Below, in pieces: positions 14,801 through 19,316 of a stretch of DNA of 19,316 nucleotides. Location: the NCBI GenBank assembly GCA_021850555.1, contig JAJZLX010000401.1, positions 1-19,316 of the forward strand, given 5' to 3'. A program made the position numbers and the translations under genes. The stretch is from Pseudomonadota bacterium. GTDB taxonomy: Bacteria > Pseudomonadota > Gammaproteobacteria > Steroidobacterales > Steroidobacteraceae. Numbering within the stretch: position 1 is the stretch's first letter; each line of letters starts with the position of its first letter. Below the pieces are notes generated by a model that saw nothing but the letters and a program-made list of their open reading frames with translations, made no database searches and was not told the DNA's origin.

Positions 14801-15174
14801 GCCGTACCATCGCCGAACTCGAGGCGCGACTCGACGGGCGGAAGAAGGCGTTGCAGGCCATGCGCCACGTCGTGAACGGCACGCCCGTCGTACTCGGTGC
14901 CGCGCTGATCGTGCCGGCCGGACTGATGCATGGTCGCCGTACGCCAGATGGAAGAAGCCCGCGGCTGCCGCGTGGTGGACGTCTCGGCTGCGAAGTGCGG
15001 CTGGGATCTGACCTCCTATCCTCCGGCGATCGACGGCAAGCAGCCGGAGCCGCGGCATATCGAGGTGAAAGGCAGGGTGAAGGGTGCAAGCACGGTGACC
15101 GTCACGCGCAACGAGATGCTCTACGCCTTCAACCAGGGAGACAAGTTCGTGTTGGCGGTCGCTCTGGTCGGTGA
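11872..15174 (+). CDS. SNF2-family helicase (DrmD-like), frameshifted near the C-terminus
   Basis: A superfamily 2 translocase, 1100 aa as read, of which about 1019 are genuine. Motifs in order: DDPGAGKT (motif I, 128-135), FDEAH (II, 228-232), MTATPHNG (III, 265-272), [12 protein letters not shown] (V, about 560) and [11 protein letters not shown] (VI, about 588-598). After the ATPase core come a long helical region and [11 protein letters not shown]. The last 80 residues (from about 14930) are Arg/Gly-rich and unlike protein, while a DUF3883 domain continues in another frame, so there is an indel near 14925-14945. The start has no good ribosome site; a 12-codon ORF overlaps it. Such SNF2-DUF3883 helicases accompany methyltransferases in defence systems such as DISARM class 1. 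It would move on phage or unmodified DNA; the exact role is inferred. Confidence 0.85.
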   Translation: MKLEELASGQSLSGIEPADIVSVVALVPLAEGSVQLIYRRPDGAMKERLLGRADEASIAIASSERPFSFDGDGAAFQLACEAKRIDLAFLFDPMMAVHTSNVVPLPHQITAVYESLLPRQPLRFVLADDPGAGKTIMAGLYIRELIMRADSHRILIIVPGSLVEQWRDELFEKFGLEFHIYSTLLEQASPSGNPFDDYPKLIVRLDQLSRNEDLQEKLCAPGWDLAVFDEAHKLSAHYFGTKLEKTARFRFAEKLGARTRHMLLMTATPHNGKEEDFQLFLSLLDSDRFYGKFRDEVHKVDATDLMRRMVKEELVKFDGTPLFPERRAYTVNYSLSDIEAALYEAVTEYVKTEMGKADTLEGARKGSVGFALTALQRRLASSPEAIYQSLKRRRERLENRLRDEKLGSRGKRALAETIEPVPEDDDELTAEEAEGLEETLVDEATAASSVAELEGEIVILQDLERQAKAVVASGQDRKWDELSKILQNHPEMRDASGRQRKLIIFSEHRDTLNYLYTKIAGVIGNAEAIVTIHGGTHRDERRRLQALFRSDPEVRVLVATDAAGEGVNLQNANLMVNYDLPWNPNRLEQRFGRIHRIGQTEVCHLWNLVAKETREGDVYHRLLQKLEIENAALKGRVFDILGEVFEDMSLKDLLMQAIRYGDQPEVRARLTKKIDQALDREHLRALLDRDALDQTTMSAERLFAVKEEMEKAEARRLQPYFVRAFFLKALEALGGTAHTREAGRIEITHVPAAIRERDRRITGRNRREHEPVLKRYERICFEREAIQPLDKPGQPRAVLMHPGHPLMLSMSDMILEQHTNLLRQGAVLIDAADEGVEPALLFLLTHEIKSGDGAVLSKRIQFVRVAADGTATFAGWAPHLDLTPLPEGDLPLLADVLKAPWLTAGQEARALALAAQSLVPEHYNEVAHRRIVHVDKTLQAVHQRLSKEIAFWQDRWLKLKDDGESGKDVRLNLENARRTIAELEARLDGRKKALQAMRHVVNGTPVVLGAALIVPAGLMHGRRTPDGRSPRLPRGGRLGCEVRLGSDLLSSGDRRQAAGAAAYRGERQGEGCKHGDRHAQRDALRLQPGRQVRVGGRSGR

Positions 15175-15295
15175 CGACGGCGCCATTGACGGTCCGCACT
15201 ACATCCGCAATCCCTTCGACCGCGAGCCCGGCTGGGGTGTTGCCTCCATCAATTTCAGCCTCGGCGACCTGCTCGCCCGCGCCGAGGCCGCCTGA
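14930..15295 (+). CDS. DUF3883-like C-terminal domain of the helicase, in a shifted frame
   Basis: A 121-aa segment that should be the end of the preceding helicase. Features: [20 protein letters not shown] (5-24), then [15 protein letters not shown] (43-52) and [20 protein letters not shown]. The arrangement D26, then E45-x-K47, resembles the PD-(D/E)xK-like core proposed for DUF3883 domains. Its stop is two bases before the methyltransferase ATG, the spacing expected of a true operon gene, which supports this frame as the original one. It could be made separately from the ATG at 14930, but no Shine-Dalgarno is visible there. So either the gene has been broken by an indel, or the base call is wrong, or the helicase is made as two chains. 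Confidence 0.7.
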   Translation: MVAVRQMEEARGCRVVDVSAAKCGWDLTSYPPAIDGKQPEPRHIEVKGRVKGASTVTVTRNEMLYAFNQGDKFVLAVALVGDDGAIDGPHYIRNPFDREPGWGVASINFSLGDLLARAEAA

Positions 15296-15297
15296 CC

Positions 15298-18246
15298 ATG
15301 GCGCAACCCGTCAAGACGCCGAAGAAGCTCATCGAGGTCGCACTGCCCCTCGATGCCATCAACGTTGCCGCCGCACGCGAGAAGTCCATCCGACACGGTC
15401 ATCCGAGCACGCTGCATCTGTGGTGGGCACGGCGTCCCCTCGCGGCGGCGCGCGCGGTGCTCTTCGGTCAGCTGGTGAACGACCCCTCGTGGAAGTGGGA
15501 GCTCGAACACCCGGAAGAGATTCCCCCGAACCAACTGAAAGCGAGCTGGGCGGCGAGCCGCAAGCGGCTTTTCGCCATTCTCGAGGACTTGGTGAAATGG
15601 GAAAGTACCACGAACGAGGAGGTGCTCGAGAAGGCGCGCGCCGAAATCCGCAAGTCCTGGCGCGAGACCTGCGACATCAACAAGGATCATCCGCAAGCGG
15701 TCGAGCTGTTCAACCCCGAGAAGCTCCCGGCGTTTCACGACCCCTTTGCTGGCGGCGGGGCCATTCCGCTGGAGGCACAGCGGCTCGGCCTCGAAGCCCA
15801 TGCCAGCGACCTGAACCCGGTGGCGGTGCTGATCAACAAGGCGATGATCGAGATTCCGCCCAAATTCGCCGGCAAGGCGCCGGTGAATCGGTCCTGGCGG
15901 GAAAAGCGGGACGACGAACAAGCCATGACCCTTTGGCAGGGTGCTCAGGGACTGGCCGAGGACGTGCGCTACTATGGCCAGTGGATGCGTGACGAGGCCG
16001 AAAAACGCATCGGTCACCTCTACCCTCCCGTCGAGATCACCGCAGAGATGGCCCGGGAGCGGCCCGACCTCAAGCCGCTGGTGGGCCGCAAACTCACCGT
16101 GATCGCCTGGCTCTGGGCGCGCACCGTGAAGAGCCCGAACCCCGCGTTCCGGCAGGTGGACGTGCCGCTTGTCTCGACCTTCATGCTCTCTACCAAGGCG
16201 GGCAAGGAAGCATTTGTGGAGCCGGTGATCGAGGGCGGCGGCTATCGTTTCACGGTGACAGTGGGTAAACCTAAAGACGCCACTGCACTGAGGAACGGAA
16301 CCCGCGCTGGCAAAGCACAGGATTTCCTTTGCCTTCTTAGCGGTGTCCCCGTTCCTCGAAGTTATGTGCGTAACGAAGGTAAAGCCGGGCGACTCGGTTC
16401 CAAGTTGATGGCAATCGTCGCCGAAGGTGATCGCGGGCGGGTCTATCTTGGACCCACATCGGAAATGGAGGCGGTCGCTGCGAAGGCAGCTTCTGCCGCA
16501 ATCGTCGCCGAAGGTCGCAAGACGTTTCTAGCGGTTTCGACTCCAACCAGAGCGATGATTACGGGTGGAGTTTGCTCAGCATATGGTCTCACGACCTACG
16601 GCGATTTGTTCACCGCACGCCAGCTCGTCGCGATGACGACATTTTCCGATTTGGTGCAGGAAGCACGTGAGCTGGTACAGAGCGATGCCATTGCCACTAG
16701 GTGGACGGAAATTGGCAAACCGCTGAGTGAGGGCGGAAACGGTGCCACCGCATATGCCGACGCGGTAAGCATGTATTTGGCCTTTGCGGCGGACAAGGTT
16801 GCGGATCGCGGCTGCTCGCTGGGTCGCTGGGATCCAACGCCGACCCAAAGTGGGATAATCAACGCGTTCAGTCGGCAAGCATTGCCGATGACTTGGGACT
16901 TTGCCGAGTCCAACCCACTAGGCGCAGCATCGGGCAATCTGCTGGGTGCGATTGATCTCGTAACAAAGGCGCTTCTGTGTGCGGCAAGCGCTGCACCTGG
17001 AACATCGCTGCAAAGAGATGCAGCGCTACAATCCATCAGCGATAACAAAATCATCTCTACCGATCCCCCTTACTACGACAATATTGGCTATGCGGACCTC
17101 TCGGACTTCTTCTACGTCTGGCTTCGCCGCTCCCTACGATCGGTCTTCCCGGATCTATTCAACACACTGGCCGCACCCAAGGCCGAGGAATTGGTGGCCA
17201 CTCCCTACCGCCATGGGAGCAAGGAGAAGGCCGAGGCCTTCTTCCTCGACGGCATGACGCAGGCGATGCACCGTCTGGCTGAGCAGGCGCATCCGGCCTT
17301 TCCGGTCACCATTTATTACGCGTTCAAGCAGTCAGAAAGCGAAACGGCGCTTGGTACTACCAGCACCGGCTGGGAAACGTTTCTTGATGCCGTCCTGGAG
17401 GCCGGATTCGCACTCACAGGCACCTGGCCGATGCGCACGGAACTGAGCAACCGCATGATTGGTTCTGGCGCCAACGCGCTCGCCTCCAGCATCATCCTCG
17501 TCTGCCGCCCGCGATCGGTAACTGCAAGCACAATCTCAAGACGGGCATTCCTGCGCGAACTCAACCAGGTCCTTCCCGAAGCTCTCGACGAAATGACCAA
17601 GGGTGCCGGGGATGATCGTTCCCCCGTCGCTCCAGTAGATCTTTCGCAGGCCATCATCGGCCCCGGCATGGCGGTCTTCTCCAAGTATGCTTCCGTGCTC
17701 GAAGCGGACGGCACTCCGATGAGCGTGCGCACGGCGTTGCAGCTCATCAATCGCTTCCTCGCCGAAGATGACTTCGATCACGATACCCAGTTCTGTCTCA
17801 GCTGGTTCGGTCAATACGGGTGGAAGGACGGGAAATTTGGCGAGGCAGACACGCTCGCCCGCGCCAAGGGAACGAGCGTCGACGGCGTGAAGCAGTCGGG
17901 CGTGCTATATGCCAAGGGTGGCGTGGTGCGCCTGGTAAAATGGGTAGACTATCCGGCGGACTGGGATCCACAGGCCGATACCCGATTGCCAGTCTGGGAA
18001 GCGCTGCACCAGCTCATTCGCATTTTCAAGACGGAGGGCGAGAGCGGCGCCGGCCGCGTGCTTGCCGTAGTCCAGAGCAAAGCCGAAGCAACCCGCCAGC
18101 TAGCCTATCGTCTCTACACGCTTTGCGAGCGTGCCGGATGGGCCGAGGACGCGCGGGCCTACAACGAGATCGTCACGAGCTGGAGTGCGATCGAGGCCGC
18201 AGCGGCGACCGCACCCATGCCGCAGCAGGCCGCGCTGTTCGAGTAG
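15298..18246 (+). CDS. DUF1156-type DNA adenine methyltransferase
   Basis: A 982-aa amino-methyltransferase, expected to methylate adenine (N6) and mark self DNA. The N-terminal DUF1156 signature is clear ([20 protein letters not shown], then [19 protein letters not shown]). Motif I is [15 protein letters not shown] (about 146-160) and motif IV is DPPYYDN (589-595), followed by [14 protein letters not shown]. With motif I first and IV later, the order fits an alpha-type amino-methyltransferase, in which the target recognition region lies between them. That part (about codons 320-590) has about 52-65% GC at third positions against about 84% in the upstream part, so it looks recombined. The C-terminal part (from about 740) is of unknown function. 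It starts two bases after the DUF3883 stop and is followed by the ATPase gene after 17 bp. The frame appears intact. Confidence 0.86.
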   Translation: MAQPVKTPKKLIEVALPLDAINVAAAREKSIRHGHPSTLHLWWARRPLAAARAVLFGQLVNDPSWKWELEHPEEIPPNQLKASWAASRKRLFAILEDLVKWESTTNEEVLEKARAEIRKSWRETCDINKDHPQAVELFNPEKLPAFHDPFAGGGAIPLEAQRLGLEAHASDLNPVAVLINKAMIEIPPKFAGKAPVNRSWREKRDDEQAMTLWQGAQGLAEDVRYYGQWMRDEAEKRIGHLYPPVEITAEMARERPDLKPLVGRKLTVIAWLWARTVKSPNPAFRQVDVPLVSTFMLSTKAGKEAFVEPVIEGGGYRFTVTVGKPKDATALRNGTRAGKAQDFLCLLSGVPVPRSYVRNEGKAGRLGSKLMAIVAEGDRGRVYLGPTSEMEAVAAKAASAAIVAEGRKTFLAVSTPTRAMITGGVCSAYGLTTYGDLFTARQLVAMTTFSDLVQEARELVQSDAIATRWTEIGKPLSEGGNGATAYADAVSMYLAFAADKVADRGCSLGRWDPTPTQSGIINAFSRQALPMTWDFAESNPLGAASGNLLGAIDLVTKALLCAASAAPGTSLQRDAALQSISDNKIISTDPPYYDNIGYADLSDFFYVWLRRSLRSVFPDLFNTLAAPKAEELVATPYRHGSKEKAEAFFLDGMTQAMHRLAEQAHPAFPVTIYYAFKQSESETALGTTSTGWETFLDAVLEAGFALTGTWPMRTELSNRMIGSGANALASSIILVCRPRSVTASTISRRAFLRELNQVLPEALDEMTKGAGDDRSPVAPVDLSQAIIGPGMAVFSKYASVLEADGTPMSVRTALQLINRFLAEDDFDHDTQFCLSWFGQYGWKDGKFGEADTLARAKGTSVDGVKQSGVLYAKGGVVRLVKWVDYPADWDPQADTRLPVWEALHQLIRIFKTEGESGAGRVLAVVQSKAEATRQLAYRLYTLCERAGWAEDARAYNEIVTSWSAIEAAAATAPMPQQAALFE
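16255..17070 (+). other. Foreign-looking block inside the methyltransferase gene
   Basis: Within the coding frame, third-position GC drops from about 84% (140 codons counted at 15301-15480 and 16021-16260) to about 52% (100 codons at 16261-16560) and about 60% (100 codons at 16681-16980), then rises again after about 17100. Edges are approximate. The reading frame is kept throughout and the block lies between catalytic motifs I and IV. Confidence 0.6.
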
Positions 18247-18263
18247 CGGGGGGGGAATTGACC

Positions 18264-19316
18264 ATGAAGCCCTGGAGAGAAGTCGCGGTCCCGCACCGGG
18301 ATGTGCTCGAAGGCACCTTTCAGCAATCCGAGTTCGCCGCCGACATCACCGCGGTCAACACCGGCAGAGCGAGCCGGGAGTATCAGGACGCGACGGCGTT
18401 CTTCGACCGTACCTTCATCACCGAAGGCATGAGTCTGCTGCTGACGCAGGTGGCCCAGCGCCTGGCAGGGAAGGGCGGCGAACCGGTCGTGCAGCTGCAG
18501 ACCGCCTTCGGGGGTGGCAAAACGCATACCCTGCTGGCGGTCTATCACCTGGCCACCCGCAAGACGGCGCTGTCCGAACTCGCCGGCATCCCGGCGCTGA
18601 TTGATCGGGCGGGTCTGATGGACGTGCCTCGGGCGCGTGTGGCTGTGCTCGATGGCAACGCCCATTCACCGGGGCAGGTCTGGAAGCGGGGCAAGCAGAC
18701 GATCAAGACGCTGTGGGGCGAGCTCGCCTGGCAACTCGGCGGGGCAGAGGCCTTCGCGTTACTGAAGGATGCCGACCTGAGTGGGACATCCCCAGGAAAG
18801 GACGTCCTGCGTGAGCTGCTCGAGCGCCATGCGCCCTGTGTAATCCTCATAGATGAGCTGGTCGCCTATGTGCGGCAGTTCCCCGAGGGGCAAATGCTGA
18901 GCGGCGGGAGCTACGATAGCAATCTCTCGTTCGTCCAGGCGCTGACCGAAGCCGTCAAGCTGGTGCCGACGGCCATCGTACTGGCCTCGCTACCCGAGTC
19001 CGATGTCGAAGCCGGTAGCCAGCGTGGTGTAGCAGCTCTTCGCGCCCTTGAAAGGACCTTCGGCCGCGTGCAGGCGCTGTGGAAGCCTGTCGCGACCGAA
19101 GAGGCGTTCGAAATTGTCCGCCGGCGGCTGTTCGAGACGGTAAACGACGTCAAAGCACGCGAAACCGTATGCCGGGCGTTCGCCGACGCTTATGTCTCCG
19201 AGGGCGCAAGGCTCCCGGCCGAAACCCAGGAGGGGCGCTACTACGATCGCCTCCTGCAGGCCTACCCCATCCACCCGGAAGTCTTCGACCGTCTATACGA
19301 AGACTGGACCACGATC
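18264..19316 (+). CDS. DUF499-like P-loop ATPase (partial, runs off the right edge)
   Basis: The first 351 codons of a large ATPase; no stop before the window ends. It opens [20 protein letters not shown], typical of the DUF499 family found next to DUF1156 methyltransferases. The Walker A motif is [11 protein letters not shown] (81-91), preceded by EPVVQLQT; the Walker B motif is [15 protein letters not shown] (about 191-205), and further AAA-type parts follow (VLASLPESD, then [15 protein letters not shown]). It probably powers DNA recognition or remodelling by the methyltransferase-helicase system. The start is 17 bp after the methyltransferase stop; the gap contains a run of eight G (18248-18255), which serves as a ribosome site and, as a homopolymer, might vary in length. 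The remaining partners, probably to the right, are not visible. Confidence 0.82.
   Translation, partial: MKPWREVAVPHRDVLEGTFQQSEFAADITAVNTGRASREYQDATAFFDRTFITEGMSLLLTQVAQRLAGKGGEPVVQLQTAFGGGKTHTLLAVYHLATRKTALSELAGIPALIDRAGLMDVPRARVAVLDGNAHSPGQVWKRGKQTIKTLWGELAWQLGGAEAFALLKDADLSGTSPGKDVLRELLERHAPCVILIDELVAYVRQFPEGQMLSGGSYDSNLSFVQALTEAVKLVPTAIVLASLPESDVEAGSQRGVAALRALERTFGRVQALWKPVATEEAFEIVRRRLFETVNDVKARETVCRAFADAYVSEGARLPAETQEGRYYDRLLQAYPIHPEVFDRLYEDWTTI

Noticed and set aside
18248..18255. Run of eight G as a phase-variation tract
   Set aside because: It lies between genes next to the start of the ATPase and can simply be the ribosome site; nothing in a single sequence shows length variation.
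11872..19316. Calling a complete DISARM or BREX system
   Set aside because: DrmA, DrmB (DUF1998), DrmC (PLD), BrxC, PglZ and BrxL are not visible in the window; only helicase, DUF1156 methyltransferase and a DUF499-like ATPase are.
1..19316. CRISPR arrays, tRNA/rRNA genes, insertion sequences and integrase/att sites
   Set aside because: I looked for regular repeats, tRNA-like cloverleaf ends, transposase or integrase motifs and terminal inverted repeats on both strands and saw none that I could support.

Overview
This is a GC-rich stretch, most likely from a proteobacterium (inferred from codon use, Shine-Dalgarno sites and gene families; no rRNA or tRNA is present to confirm it). It reads as a mobilizable defence island: a plasmid/ICE-type mobilization module on the left, then at least four defence-type modules packed tightly together.

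Layout. 1-1751 (+): a possible oriT/operator hairpin, a MobC-like accessory protein and a MobA/VirD2-like relaxase. 1794-3281 (-): an ApeA-like HEPN RNase with an intact RNxxxH motif. 3417-9846 (-): a run of ten same-strand genes with very short gaps, several joined by 4-nt ATGA overlaps. In transcription order these are a 56-aa protein ending in LGGEY, a ubiquitin-E2-like protein with the active-site Cys, a second E2-like domain whose Cys position is Ser and which carries a Phd/YefM-antitoxin-like N-terminus, a ThiF/E1-like adenylating enzyme, a JAB/JAMM isopeptidase, a ComEC-type metallo-beta-lactamase (MBL) protein lacking the first metal His, a 4-TM protein, a second ComEC-type MBL protein with intact motifs, a 3-TM protein with a Pro/Thr/Ser-rich tail, and a 73-aa protein of unknown role.

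10087-11840 (+): an AbiE-type (type IV) toxin-antitoxin pair, diverging from the E2/E1/JAB operon and preceded by two 28-bp palindromic operators. 11872-19316 (+): a large helicase-methyltransferase cassette comprising an SNF2-family helicase, its DUF3883 nuclease-like C-terminus displaced to another frame, a DUF1156-type adenine methyltransferase and a DUF499-like ATPase cut by the window edge.

The most noteworthy content is the E2/pseudo-E2/E1/JAB operon joined to two MBL proteins and a 4-TM protein. It has all the enzymatic parts of a ubiquitin-like conjugation/deconjugation cycle but no recognisable beta-grasp ubiquitin-like protein. The small GG-tailed protein at the head of the operon is the obvious candidate modifier. 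The proposed logic is that E1 adenylates the modifier after JAB trims it, the Cys-E2 conjugates it, the Phd/pseudo-E2 protein acts as scaffold, regulator or sensor, and the MBL and membrane proteins are effectors. The sequence supports the parts list; the mechanism is inference.

Two further points deserve attention. The methyltransferase gene has an internal block of clearly different third-position GC exactly between catalytic motifs I and IV, which looks like a swapped target-recognition region. The helicase is frameshifted just before its C-terminal domain.
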